From CAUZIR01 sp965250195 (GTDB lineage: Bacteria; Chloroflexota; Dehalococcoidia; Lucifugimonadales; UBA2962): a stretch of DNA of 64,000 bases. How positions within the stretch are numbered: position 1 is the first letter of the stretch; each line of letters begins with the position of its first letter. Below the pieces are notes generated by a model. It was not told the DNA's origin. It saw only the letters and a list, made by a program, of their open reading frames with translations, and made no database searches. A program made the position numbers and the translations under genes. The stretch lies in the NCBI GenBank assembly GCA_965250195.1, contig OZ252295.1, positions 1,488,001 to 1,552,000 on the forward strand, read 5' to 3'. Below are positions 43,107 to 52,342 of the stretch, piece after piece.

Positions 43107-44750
43107 TTGAACTCCTTTGAATACATCGCCCAGATCCTCAAGCAGGAGGGCACCCAGTGGCTGCCCTGTTTCCTGTCGAACCCCATCATCGAAGAGGCGG
43201 CCAAGGCGGGCATAAGGCCCGTCGCCTTCAGGCACGAGCGCGGGGCGGTGATGGCGGCCGACGGCTACAGCCGGGTGAGTGATAGAAAGAAATTCGGCGT
43301 GGTGGCCGTGCAGGCGCAGGCCGGTGCCGAAAACGCTATCGGCGGCCTGGCCCAGGCCAACGCCGACAACATCCCGATACTCGTGCTGCCCGGCGGCAAC
43401 GATCTGGAAAGCATCTACGTACAGCCCAACTTCGTGGCGCTGCGAAGCTGGGAGACGGTAGTAAAGTCCGGCCAGCACATCACCAGGGCCGACCACACCG
43501 CCAGCGTCATGCGACGGGCGTACGCCAGTCTGCGTAACGGTCGAGGCGCACCCGTGGCAGTGGAGATGCCGCTCGACGTCTGCGCCGAGCCCGTCTCCGA
43601 AGGCGCGATGACCTACACGTCCCCAGTCGCCTCACAGGCCCGGCCGTCGCACTCCGATGTCCAGGATGCCGCAAAGGCTCTGGTCGGCGCCAAGAACCCG
43701 CTCATCTGGGCGGGAGCGGGCGTCTTGTCTGCAGGCGCCACTGGGGAACTGGGGGCACTGGCCGAGCTACTGGACATCCCGGTGTTCACCACCATGCCCG
43801 GCAAGTCGGCCATCGACGAACGGCACGCGCTGTCTCTGGGCGCGGGCAGCGGGATGACCACCGGAGCCGCAGCCCGGTGGATAGATGAGTGCGACGTGCT
43901 ACTGGCCGTCGGCGCATCGCTCACGTCGTCCCCCTACGCCCGGCCCATCCCGGCAGGAAAATTCCTCATCCACAACGTCCTCAACGTGGAAGAAATCAAC
44001 AAGGACGCGCCCTCCACCATGGGCCTCGTCGGAGACGCCCGGCTGACGTTGCTCGACCTCATCGAAGAGTCTAAAGGCCAGATCGGCGAAGAGGGCAGGA
44101 GCACGGGCGTGCGAGAAAAGATCGCCGCCATCAAGGCCGAATGGACGGGCCGCTGGCGCAAGTACCTGGAAAACGACGACGAGCCCATCAACCCCTACCG
44201 GGTCATCCACGAGTTGAACCAGAACCTTGATCTGGAAAACAGCATCGTCACCCACGACGCCGGTGCGCCTCGTGACCAGCTGGTGCCGTTCTACCGGGCC
44301 ACGATTCCTCATAGTTATGTCGGCTGGGGGAAAACCACCCATCTCGGGTTCGGCATTCCCATGATGATCGGCGTCAAGCAGGCCATGCCGGAGCGCTTCT
44401 GCCTGAACGTGATGGGCGACGCGGCTTTCGGGATGTCCGGGTTGGACATCGAGACCTCCGCACGGGCGGGCATCCCCATCACCACCGTTCTGCTCAACAA
44501 CGGCGGTATGGCGACCTACCCCGACAGCCTGTTTCCCACCGCGCTCAAGAACTTCGGCGTCTCCCTAATGCAGGGCGACTACGCTGGACTGGCCATCGCC
44601 ATGGGAGCGGAGGGCATTCGGGTGTCGAAGACCTCAGAACTGGGCCCGGCGTTGAAGAAGGCCCGCGAGTTTAACGCCGACGGCAAGACCGTCCTCATCG
44701 ACGCCAAGACCGGGTTCGAAGCCGCCCGCGCCCCCGACAAGTACGCCTAG
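43107..44750 (+). CDS. Thiamine-pyrophosphate enzyme (acetolactate synthase/benzoylformate decarboxylase-like)
   Basis: A 547-aa three-domain TPP enzyme: the N-terminal domain with the cofactor-activating Glu44 (FRHERGAV), a central domain (~195-320), and the C-terminal TPP-binding motif GDAAF ... NN. It decarboxylates or ligates a 2-oxoacid; the exact reaction is not visible. Starts at TTG 43107. It follows the PanE-like gene by 35 bases and overlaps the convergent phosphotriesterase-like gene by four. Confidence 0.85.
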   Translation: MNSFEYIAQILKQEGTQWLPCFLSNPIIEEAAKAGIRPVAFRHERGAVMAADGYSRVSDRKKFGVVAVQAQAGAENAIGGLAQANADNIPILVLPGGNDLESIYVQPNFVALRSWETVVKSGQHITRADHTASVMRRAYASLRNGRGAPVAVEMPLDVCAEPVSEGAMTYTSPVASQARPSHSDVQDAAKALVGAKNPLIWAGAGVLSAGATGELGALAELLDIPVFTTMPGKSAIDERHALSLGAGSGMTTGAAARWIDECDVLLAVGASLTSSPYARPIPAGKFLIHNVLNVEEINKDAPSTMGLVGDARLTLLDLIEESKGQIGEEGRSTGVREKIAAIKAEWTGRWRKYLENDDEPINPYRVIHELNQNLDLENSIVTHDAGAPRDQLVPFYRATIPHSYVGWGKTTHLGFGIPMMIGVKQAMPERFCLNVMGDAAFGMSGLDIETSARAGIPITTVLLNNGGMATYPDSLFPTALKNFGVSLMQGDYAGLAIAMGAEGIRVSKTSELGPALKKAREFNADGKTVLIDAKTGFEAARAPDKYA

Positions 44751-45799
44751 ACCCAGGTCAGGATGCGGGCGGGGTTGGCCACGACGATGTCGTGAATCTC
44801 GGCCTCGGTGAAGCCTTTGCCCCTCTTGCGGGGGACGACGTTCTCCAGCAGGTGGGCGTAGCCCTTGCCGCCCCGGCTGATTAGCTGGCCCTTGGTGCAC
44901 ACGTCGTGCGCCACCACGATGCGCTCGCCGTAGCCCGCGTCTATCACGGCCCGGAAATTGGACAGGCGTCTGTCGTCGTTCACCCGGTCCATCGGGGCTA
45001 TCGGGCTGCCGGACGTGTCCTCGTTGCCCAGCAAATCCCACTCCAGGTAGCAGCCGGACTTCGCCAGTTCCAGTAACTGGGCAGGCTCCGCCAGCACATA
45101 ATCGAGGTGCCCCATAATCACGCGGCCCATATCGGCCCCGGCGCTCTGGAGAATATCGACTATCCACCCCGGCCCGTCAGAGATGAACGGCGGGTGGATG
45201 AGAATCGGCGCTCCGGTCTCTTTCTGGGCCGCGACCGACGCCCGCAGCACCTTCTCCACGTTCTCCGACATCGGGTTCCAGCACCCGATCTCCCCGATAA
45301 TGCCGCTCTTAATCCCCGTGTCGCCGACGCCCTCGGTCAGATCGCGCACGATCTCTGTAGTGATCTGCGTCTCGCTGCGCTCGTCCATGTCCGCCGGGTG
45401 GGTGAGCGGCACGTAGTGGCTCGCGCCCATGACGATGTTCAGGCCCGTCGCCCGGGAGATGCGCGCAAGGGCCTTCGGATCGCGGGCGATGCCGATGCTG
45501 GTGGCGTCCACCAGCGACCCGCCGCCCCACAGGGCGTACCTGCCGATCTCGTCCACAGCCGTGCCCTCGTTCAGCAGCGTCATGTGGTCGTAGTTGTACA
45601 GGAAGATGGACCGTCCCCGGCCCACCATATCGAAGGTGAACGGCCGGTTCACATCGGCCCGCGCCGTGGCTTCTTCGGGCATGGTGAAGTAGGGCCGCAG
45701 GTCTATGAGCAGGTGCTCATGCGTAATCGTCGGCCCTAGCGTCGAAGGTTCCACCGGGCCCAACACCGTCTGCACCTTGCCCGTCATTTCGCTCGTCAT
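44747..45799 (-). CDS. Phosphotriesterase-like metal hydrolase, intact
   Basis: A 350-aa amidohydrolase-fold protein with THEHLLID, IGEIGC, a metal His in GHLDYVL and the C-terminal HDVC. The place normally held by a carboxylated Lys in phosphotriesterases reads IGEIG with Glu, as in the phosphotriesterase-related subgroup that likely hydrolyses lactones or esters. It is a close paralog of the interrupted copy at 35581-36630. ATG 45799 has GGAGGG upstream, and a TATACT -10 box lies ~50 bases before it on the - strand. Confidence 0.88.
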   Translation of the reverse strand: MTSEMTGKVQTVLGPVEPSTLGPTITHEHLLIDLRPYFTMPEEATARADVNRPFTFDMVGRGRSIFLYNYDHMTLLNEGTAVDEIGRYALWGGGSLVDATSIGIARDPKALARISRATGLNIVMGASHYVPLTHPADMDERSETQITTEIVRDLTEGVGDTGIKSGIIGEIGCWNPMSENVEKVLRASVAAQKETGAPILIHPPFISDGPGWIVDILQSAGADMGRVIMGHLDYVLAEPAQLLELAKSGCYLEWDLLGNEDTSGSPIAPMDRVNDDRRLSNFRAVIDAGYGERIVVAHDVCTKGQLISRGGKGYAHLLENVVPRKRGKGFTEAEIHDIVVANPARILTWV

Positions 45800-45934
45800 G
45801 GACCCTCCGTGACCATGTTCGATCTGTCAGCGTAAATTTCGCGAGTATAGCCGAAACGTCGCCGTTGACGGAGCCGCCGAAACCGACCACCATGCCTGTG
45901 ACCAGAACTGCCATCCCAACTCACGGAGCACGAC

Positions 45935-47644
45935 ATGAACCAGCCCACCCGGACAACCATCTCCAAGACAGAGGCGCGGGCCGGTAGCGCCATGGTCGCC
46001 ACCAAGGACCCGTTCGCGACGGCTGCCGGGCTCGAAGTTCTGCGGGCCGGCGGCAACGCCATCGACGCCGCTATCGCCGCCTGCTTCGCTACCGGCGTGG
46101 TGGAGCCTAACTCCGCGACCATCGGCGGGGGCGGCTACATCGTCTACCAGATGGGCGATAAGGGCGGCGTCATCGGTGGCCACATGCCAGCTTCTCAGTC
46201 GGCGCGACCGGACATGTTCAGCCTGACCGGCAAGGCCGCTACTGGTGCCTTCGGCTGGGCTGAGGTGGAGGGCGACGCCAACCTGGAGGGGCCGATGTCG
46301 ATCAACGTCCCCGGCGTCGTCGGCGGCATGTGCAAAGCGCATGACTTATTCGGCAAGATGCCATTGAGTGAGGTGCTCGCGCCTGCTATACGGCTGGCAC
46401 GCGAAGGCTTCACCCCCGGCTGGCACAATCTGTACGCGTTCGGACTGCTTTCCGACAGCCTGCACCGCTACGCAGAACTGGGCCGCATCCTCATGCCCGG
46501 CGGCAAGATGCCCACTGGCGACAACCTGATCCCCGGCAACCTCAAACAGCTCGATCTGGCGCAGACAATGGAGGCGATTGGCCGCGAAGGCGCCGCCGCC
46601 TTCTACAGGGGCGACGTGGCCAGAGCGATGGTGGACGGCATTCGGGCGCAGGGCGGCATCCTCAGCCGGGAGGATTTTTCTGCCTACAAACCATTCGTCT
46701 GGGACGGCGGCATGGAGGTGAGTTACCACGGTCACACCGTCCGCGTCCCGCCGCACGCCACAGCGGGCATCACCACCGCGATGACTCTTCGATTGATGGA
46801 CCGCTTCGACCTGGCGGGTAAGGGGCACAACAGCGTCGACTCGCTGCACGCCATCATCAGCGCGGCCCGCCAGGCCTACGCCGACCGCTACGTATACCTC
46901 GCCGACCCCGAGACCGTCGACGTGCCCTGGGACGGGCTCCTGTCCGACGCCTACACCGATAGGCGTTTCGCTGAAATCGGCGATAACGCGCCCGAGCGCT
47001 GGGAGGCGGGCGACCCCTGGATAGAAGAGGGCAGGCGGCCGGACAAGGTCTACGAGCCGTCCCTGCCCATACTCGACGACGGGACGACGCACCTGTGTGT
47101 CATCGATTCAGATGGCAACGCCGTGTCGTTCACAAACACCGTCGGCGGCGGCTTCGGCTCCGGCATCGTGCCCAACGGCACCGGCGTGGTGATGAACAAC
47201 GGGATGATGTGGTTCGATCCCATCCCCGGCCGGGTCAACTCGATACTGCCTGGTCGCTGGCCGCTCAACAACGCGACCCCGGCAATGGTGCTCGGCAATG
47301 ACGGCACCCGCATCCCCATAGGCGTCACGGGCGGCAGGCGGATCACCAACGCCGTTAGCCAGATCATCTCCAACATGGTCGACCACGGGATGGGGCCGCA
47401 GGCGGCGCTCGACGCGCCTCGTGTTGACTGCTCGACGCCGAAGACCAGCGTCCCGGTAGCGTTGGACGAAGCCGTGCGAACGGCTTTAGAAGCGCGAGGT
47501 CACCAGCTAACCGTAATGGGCCCGGAGTACGCCATCACCGGCTTCGCCAACTTCGGCAGCCCGGTTGCAATCGTCAAGCCGGCTACCGGCGACCTGACGG
47601 CGGGCGTGGACACCTTCCACGCCGCCTACGCCGAGGGGTACTGA
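45935..47644 (+). CDS. Gamma-glutamyltransferase family protein
   Basis: 569 aa. The autoprocessing Thr is in DDGTTHLCVID, with the large-subunit GGNAIDAAIA and GGGGYIVY motifs before it, and the small subunit with GSGIVPNGTGVVMNN and GGRRITNA after it. The precursor splits at the Thr into two chains. No signal peptide is seen, so it may be cytosolic and act on gamma-glutamyl or related amides. It is divergent from the phosphotriesterase-like gene, with a 135-base gap. Confidence 0.9.
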   Translation: MNQPTRTTISKTEARAGSAMVATKDPFATAAGLEVLRAGGNAIDAAIAACFATGVVEPNSATIGGGGYIVYQMGDKGGVIGGHMPASQSARPDMFSLTGKAATGAFGWAEVEGDANLEGPMSINVPGVVGGMCKAHDLFGKMPLSEVLAPAIRLAREGFTPGWHNLYAFGLLSDSLHRYAELGRILMPGGKMPTGDNLIPGNLKQLDLAQTMEAIGREGAAAFYRGDVARAMVDGIRAQGGILSREDFSAYKPFVWDGGMEVSYHGHTVRVPPHATAGITTAMTLRLMDRFDLAGKGHNSVDSLHAIISAARQAYADRYVYLADPETVDVPWDGLLSDAYTDRRFAEIGDNAPERWEAGDPWIEEGRRPDKVYEPSLPILDDGTTHLCVIDSDGNAVSFTNTVGGGFGSGIVPNGTGVVMNNGMMWFDPIPGRVNSILPGRWPLNNATPAMVLGNDGTRIPIGVTGGRRITNAVSQIISNMVDHGMGPQAALDAPRVDCSTPKTSVPVALDEAVRTALEARGHQLTVMGPEYAITGFANFGSPVAIVKPATGDLTAGVDTFHAAYAEGY

Positions 47645-47683
47645 TCGCTATTTGGCGGCAGTGCCTACTCTGTGCCTGGGGCG

Positions 47684-48494
47684 CTACTCCGCCGACAGGC
47701 CGCCGTCGATGTTGATGGTCTGGCCGGCGATGTAGTCGGAATCTTCGCTAGCTAAGAAAACAGCGAGCGCGCCCAGACCGGCCATGTCGCCCTCGGCGCC
47801 TAGTGGTATGGACTTTAGATAGGCTGCCCGACGCACCGGGTCGGCCCACGCCTCGGCCGTCATGGCCGTGTTGTAGTCGCCGGGGGCCAGGGCGTTGACG
47901 CGCACGCCGTAGGACGCCCACTCAAGCGCGAAGGTGCGGGTGAGCATGTTTACCGCCGCCTTGGAGGCGTCATAGACGGCTTCTAACTTAAACGCCATCG
48001 TCGCGGCTACCGAACTGATGTTGATGATCTTGCCGTAGCCCCGCTCCATCATGTGCGGAGCCACCGCGCGGCAGCCGTAGAACACGCCGCCGATGTTCGT
48101 GTCGATCACCTCGTGGAACTCGGCGTCGGTCATGCGCGAGGTGCTGTCTCTCATGACGGCGGGTGGCCGTAACACACGGTCGGGAAACGGCACCGTCGCC
48201 ACCTCCTTGAACGCCCCCGGCGTTGTTGACAAGAATGTCGACGCCGCCAAGCTCTGAGATGGCCCGCTCGACCAGCGCGTCGACCTGGCCCGAATCAGAC
48301 ACGTCGGTCGGCACTACGATGGCCCGCCGCCCGGCCGCGCGAATCTCCTCCGCAACGGAGTCGAGCGCGTCGGACGCACGTGCCGCGACGGCCACATCGG
48401 CGCCTTCTGCGGCGTATGCGAGGCCGATTGCCCGGCCTATCCCCCGGCTCGCCCCGGTGACAACGGCGACCTTCCCATCGAGCTTTCTGACCAT
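47684..48494 (-). pseudogene. Short-chain dehydrogenase with +1 frameshift
   Basis: The N-terminal part (VVTGASRGIGRAIG ... VDILVNNAGG) is read in one frame and the rest (AFKEVATVPF ... VYDASKAAV ... INIDGGLSAE) in another. The break is at a run of five G on the coding strand (48214-48218); removing one G restores NNAGAFKEV. The 811-base length is three-fold plus one. All SDR catalytic motifs are present, so an error in the homopolymer is as likely as gene decay. TATAAT at 48510-48505 precedes ATG 48494, suggesting a leaderless mRNA. Confidence 0.8.
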
Positions 48495-48504
48495 AACGGT
48501 CGCC

Positions 48505-48510
48505 ATTATA
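48505..48510 (-). promoter_or_regulatory. TATAAT -10 box, probable leaderless SDR transcript
   Basis: TATAAT ends ten bases before ATG 48494 on the - strand, so transcription would begin within a few bases of the start codon. No Shine-Dalgarno precedes that ATG. Confidence 0.45.
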
Positions 48511-48579
48511 CGGGTGCTAACATCGTCTGGCGGGGTCCTCAAAAAGACGCCCCTGATGCCGAAGAGGAGGCCGAAAATA

Positions 48580-49455
48580 ATGGCCGTCAAAGACAAGGGA
48601 TACGCTCGTCCCGAGCTGCTGGTGGACACCAACTGGCTTCAGGACCGGCTGCTCGAGCCGAGAATCCGGGTCGTCGACTGCGGGTTCTGGCAGTCCTACA
48701 CCCGCGCCCACATTCCGGGCGCGGTCGGCGTGCGGCGAGACCACTACTTCAAGGACGAGACGACCGGCAGCACCTTCATCGATACTCCCGAACAGTTCGC
48801 CGAAGAGATGAGCGGATTGGGCATCGGCAACGAAACCCAGGTCGTGGCTTATGACGACTTCGGCGGCCTATGGGCGGCCAGGCTGTGGTGGGCGCTCACC
48901 TACTACGGCCACCAGGACGTGGTAGTACTGGACGGCGGCTGGCGCAAGTGGCTGCGCGAGAAGCGGCCCATCACCGACACCAAGCCCGAGATGGTCGAGG
49001 CCACGTTCACGTCCCGTACAAACCACTCGGTCATCGCGACGGCTGAGCAGATCATGTCCGAGTGCATAGTCGATTCAGCGACCGGGGGCGTGAGTGACGA
49101 CGCGGCCAAATCCGGACAAGTTTTGCTCGACGTAAGGTCTACTGGGGAATACACCGGGGAGAACGACCGGGGAAACGCCCGGGCCGGGCACATGCCGGGG
49201 GCCACCCATTTGGAGTGGCTCAACTTCGTAACCGACGACGACATACGGGAATTCAAGCCGGCCTCGGAACTGAAAGAGATTCTGGCGTTGGCGGGTGTGA
49301 CCCCGGACAAGAAAACAACCACGTACTGACAGGGCGGCATCCGTGCGGCGCACGGAATGTTCACCCTGGCCCTGTTGGGATACGACAAAGTCAGGAACTA
49401 TGACGGCTCATTCAAAGAGTGGGGCAATCGAGACGACACACCTATTACGGTTTAG
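48580..49455 (+). CDS. Rhodanese sulfurtransferase, candidate selenoprotein (TGA at catalytic Cys)
   Basis: Two rhodanese domains over 291 codons, the normal length for thiosulfate/mercaptopyruvate sulfurtransferases: VVDCGFWQSYTRAHIPGA starts domain 1, LLDVRSTGEY starts domain 2. The active-site loop reads TTY-TGA-QGGIRAAH, where relatives have Cys in YCQGGIRAAH. After the TGA (49327-49329, codon 250) the family sequence continues (LGYDKVRNYDGS ... EWGNRDDTP) to TAG 49455. A hairpin matching the bacterial SECIS model follows the TGA. Incorporation of selenocysteine is therefore proposed; simple nonsense mutation is the alternative. ATG 48580 has AGGAGG upstream. Confidence 0.8.
49330..49374 (+). 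promoter_or_regulatory. Candidate bacterial SECIS element
   Basis: Directly after the in-frame TGA. Outer stem CAGGGC (49330-49335) with GCCCTG (49369-49374); inner perfect 7-bp stem TCCGTGC/GCACGGA (49340-49346, 49350-49356) with loop GGC. The loop starts 18 nt after the TGA and begins with G, as the bacterial SECIS pattern asks (loop 16-37 nt away, G in the first two loop bases). GC-rich coding sequence could form this by chance. Confidence 0.55.
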
Positions 49456-49483
49456 GGCGCGCCAGGCAACCGGTAAATTCTCG

Positions 49484-50812
49484 GTGTCTAAGCGCTTGGG
49501 CCTCGCCCTCGCCCTCGTAGCGGCGCTCGCCCTGGTGGGTGCGGCGGCCTGCGGCAATGGCGATGGGTCTGGTGCGGCCACCGGGCCGTCCGGCTCCTCA
49601 GAGGACTTTGCCAACGGCGGCCAGGACGCCCAGGCGGAGTCCGATGAGCTGGGGGAGAGCGGCGTAGTCGATGGCGAAACCTCGGTAATTGATTCGGATG
49701 CGGCCGGTACGATCAACCCGGACAACCCTCAGAACCTCGCCGAACTCAACAGGCTTGGCGGCGAGCCGTACAGGCCAGGTCTGAAAGACCCGTCCGGGTT
49801 CATCAACACCGAGCCGTTCGGCCTGGACGACCTCGAGGGGCAGGTCATCCTCATCGACTTTTGGACTTACACCTGTATCAACTGCATCCGCACCATGCCA
49901 TTCCTGAGGGACTGGCACGAAAAGTATGCCGACGATGGCCTGGTCATAGTTGGGGTCCACTCGCCTGAGTTCGAGTTCGAGAAGATAAAGGCCAACGTAG
50001 AGCAGGCGGCCGCCGAGTTCGGCCTTGAGTACCCGATAGTCCAGGACAATGACTTCGGCACCTGGCGCAACTACGAGAACCGCTTCTGGCCCGCCAAGTA
50101 CCTCATCGACCGCGACGGCTTCATTCGTTACACCCACTTCGGCGAGGGTTCTTACGATGAGACCGAGCTAAAGATCCGAGAGCTACTGGCCGAGAACGGC
50201 GGCTCGGTGTCAATCAAGGAGGCCGAGTTCCTGCCCACCCGCGACCTCGACGAAGCGGTGAACTCCATTACGGACCAGAGCACGTCCGTCACCCGCGAGC
50301 TGTACGCCGGTACCGAGCGCAACTACAGCGCGCTCCAGTTCGGTGGCGGCCAGCCGCCCTACGTCCACCACGAGCAGTACTACTCCCGGCAAAATCTTGC
50401 CATGGAGTACACCGACCCCGGCGATCACGACAACCACTTCCTCTACCTCAACGGCCTGTGGGTCAACGGCCCGGAGAGTCTGCTACACGCGCGCCCGACG
50501 GAGGGCCACGAGGACTACGTGGCCATCATCTTTTACGGCACCAGCGCCAACATCGTGCTCGGCCTTCCCGAGTCCGGCGAGTCCTACGAAGTCAGGGTGA
50601 CTATCGCTGACGCGCCCATCGCCTCCGACCACGCCGGTGAAGACGTCATGTGGGACGCTGACGGAAACAGCTACCTGCTCGTGGACGAAGACCGCCTCTA
50701 CCGGGTGGCCAAAACCCCCCAGTACGGCGGGTACGAGCTAAAGCTCTCGTCCAACTCTGACAAGTTCGAATTCTTCGCTTTCACATTTGGAGTGTTCGAC
50801 AATGCGTCCTGA
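49484..50812 (+). CDS. Thioredoxin-fold lipoprotein, DipZ-like
   Basis: 442 aa. GTG 49484 begins a signal with lipobox-like VGAAACGN. After an acidic linker comes a redoxin domain (~100-240) with WTYTCINC, the CxxC redox motif of DipZ/TlpA-like proteins, then the C-terminal beta domain found in DipZ. It would exchange disulfides at the outer face of the membrane. It begins 28 bases after the true end of the sulfurtransferase, which supports reading that gene through its TGA. The longer in-frame start at 49343 would overlap the sulfurtransferase. Confidence 0.82.
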   Translation: MSKRLGLALALVAALALVGAAACGNGDGSGAATGPSGSSEDFANGGQDAQAESDELGESGVVDGETSVIDSDAAGTINPDNPQNLAELNRLGGEPYRPGLKDPSGFINTEPFGLDDLEGQVILIDFWTYTCINCIRTMPFLRDWHEKYADDGLVIVGVHSPEFEFEKIKANVEQAAAEFGLEYPIVQDNDFGTWRNYENRFWPAKYLIDRDGFIRYTHFGEGSYDETELKIRELLAENGGSVSIKEAEFLPTRDLDEAVNSITDQSTSVTRELYAGTERNYSALQFGGGQPPYVHHEQYYSRQNLAMEYTDPGDHDNHFLYLNGLWVNGPESLLHARPTEGHEDYVAIIFYGTSANIVLGLPESGESYEVRVTIADAPIASDHAGEDVMWDADGNSYLLVDEDRLYRVAKTPQYGGYELKLSSNSDKFEFFAFTFGVFDNAS

Positions 50813-51798
50813 TGCAGAACCGTTTGGCGTCCTCGATAATGCGCCCTGATTCGAAAGGCCTCGCGCTGATCGTCGCCGGTGCGTTGGGGCTGCTCGCGGC
50901 CGCCTGTTCCGGCGACACGATCCCCGTTGAGCCTGTGACAGACCCCGACAGCGCGTCGGTATCGGAGTTGCCCCGCCCGGACGAGCACCAACTAATCAAG
51001 GGTCCGACCAGCCCGAACGGATTTCAGGCGATACTCGGAACGGACGACTTGAGCCCCGGCGGGCATCGCGTCGGGTTCGTACTCATCTCGTCTCTTGGTG
51101 TAGTGAAAGAGCCAATCGTTTCGGTCGCCCTGTACGCCGGTGAGGCCGGTTCCGAGCGGGTCGTGGGCGAGCCGTTCGACGCCACCTACCAGCCCTGGCC
51201 CCTGGGCTCTCGCGGCCTGTACACGGCCCTGGTCGACTTCGAGGACGCCGGACCGCACCGTTTCGAAATAGCGGCCCCGACGGTAGACGGCGGCACCGAA
51301 ACGGTCGAACTCGTGTTCCATGTGGCAGAGGCAACATCCGCGCCCAACGTCGGAGCGAAGGCCGTCCCCAGCGCCACCAAGACCCTCGCCGATGTCGCCG
51401 GGCCGACCGAGCTGACGACCGGTTCCCTGTATGACCCGGACCTGTACCGGCTCACCATCGCCGACGCGCTCACCGCCGACGGTCCGGTGGTGGTCGTGTT
51501 CGCCAGCCCGGCGTTCTGCATAAACGCGGTCTGCGGTCCCCAGGTCGAGGTGCTCAGCGAGCTGCGAGAGGCCTACGCGGGCAAGGCCAGTTTCGTGCAC
51601 GTCGACCTGTACGAAAACCCGGAAGAAATCCAGGGCGACCTGTCTCGGGCGGACATCGCCTCGGCGGTGCGAGAGTGGAACCTGCCCAGTAACGAGTGGA
51701 CCTTCGTCATCGACTCTGGCGGCGAAATTACCGCCCGCTTCGAGGCCTTCGCCACCTTCGCCGAAATAGAGCGAGAGCTGGCAAAACTCTTCTCCTGA
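50812..51798 (+). CDS. Lipoprotein with thioredoxin-like C-terminal domain
   Basis: 328 aa. The N-terminus has a hydrophobic segment ending in GLLAAACSG (lipobox-like). A beta-rich middle (about 60-170) precedes a thioredoxin-like domain with ASPAFCINAVCGPQ, where two Cys are four residues apart instead of two. Start overlaps the previous stop (TGATG); ATG 50839 is an alternative. It forms a redox operon with the DipZ-like protein and the sulfurtransferase. Function unknown. Confidence 0.75.
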   Translation: MQNRLASSIMRPDSKGLALIVAGALGLLAAACSGDTIPVEPVTDPDSASVSELPRPDEHQLIKGPTSPNGFQAILGTDDLSPGGHRVGFVLISSLGVVKEPIVSVALYAGEAGSERVVGEPFDATYQPWPLGSRGLYTALVDFEDAGPHRFEIAAPTVDGGTETVELVFHVAEATSAPNVGAKAVPSATKTLADVAGPTELTTGSLYDPDLYRLTIADALTADGPVVVVFASPAFCINAVCGPQVEVLSELREAYAGKASFVHVDLYENPEEIQGDLSRADIASAVREWNLPSNEWTFVIDSGGEITARFEAFATFAEIERELAKLFS

Positions 51799-51866
51799 CT
51801 GTCCTCGCAGCCAAGGGGTCAGGCCGCTTCGAGACGTGTCCCTCGTCTGCGAAATGGAGGGGCGAT

Positions 51867-52142
51867 TTAGTTGTAGGGCCCCTGTTGCTCCGATTGGACA
51901 TCGAGTTGGGCGTCTCGAAGCCGCTCGTGGGCGATATCGAGACGCTTGCTGACCCGTTCAATTTCTTCCTCCTCTTTGACTCCTATAGCCGCGCCGCTGG
52001 CAACAACTGGTCCACTTGAGACAGGGAAGAAGGTTTCCAGAATCTCGATATGCTCTTGGTTGGCTTCATCCCACTCCTTCTTGGCTTCGGTCCATTTGCG
52101 CCATGCGGGAGTATCCGTGTTGCCGTTCTCGTTGGGTGACAT
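51867..52142 (-). CDS. Hypothetical protein, 91 aa
   Basis: Very charged, two helical parts around a short hydrophobic segment (GPVVASGAAIGV). GGAGA lies eight bases before ATG 52142. No family recognised. Confidence 0.55.
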   Translation of the reverse strand: MSPNENGNTDTPAWRKWTEAKKEWDEANQEHIEILETFFPVSSGPVVASGAAIGVKEEEEIERVSKRLDIAHERLRDAQLDVQSEQQGPYN

Positions 52143-52342
52143 TGGTCTTTCTCCAGAAAATTTGTTCTAACCAAGGGTGCAGCCCCAACATGTAGGGGTC
52201 AAAACACGGACCGTCGTTTCTAAGCCTGATAGCTGACCCATAGCGGTGTCAGAAACCGGCGCCGAACCACCAAAACACGGGAGGGTTAGGGCCTCACACC
52301 CTGCTAGGATGAGGGTCTGGGGTTCTTCCCGGATTAGACGCT
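52143..52342. other. 200-base intergenic gap
   Basis: I see no gene. A TAGGAT (52305-52310) could be a -10 box for the + strand gene at 52343, without a good -35. Confidence 0.4.

Noticed and set aside
49343..49483. Long N-terminal extension of the DipZ-like lipoprotein
   Set aside because: It overlaps the 3' part of the sulfurtransferase in another frame, and a normal lipoprotein signal begins at 49484.
52305..52310. TAGGAT as a promoter for the gene at 52343
   Set aside because: There is no -35 at a usual distance; noted only in the gap entry.
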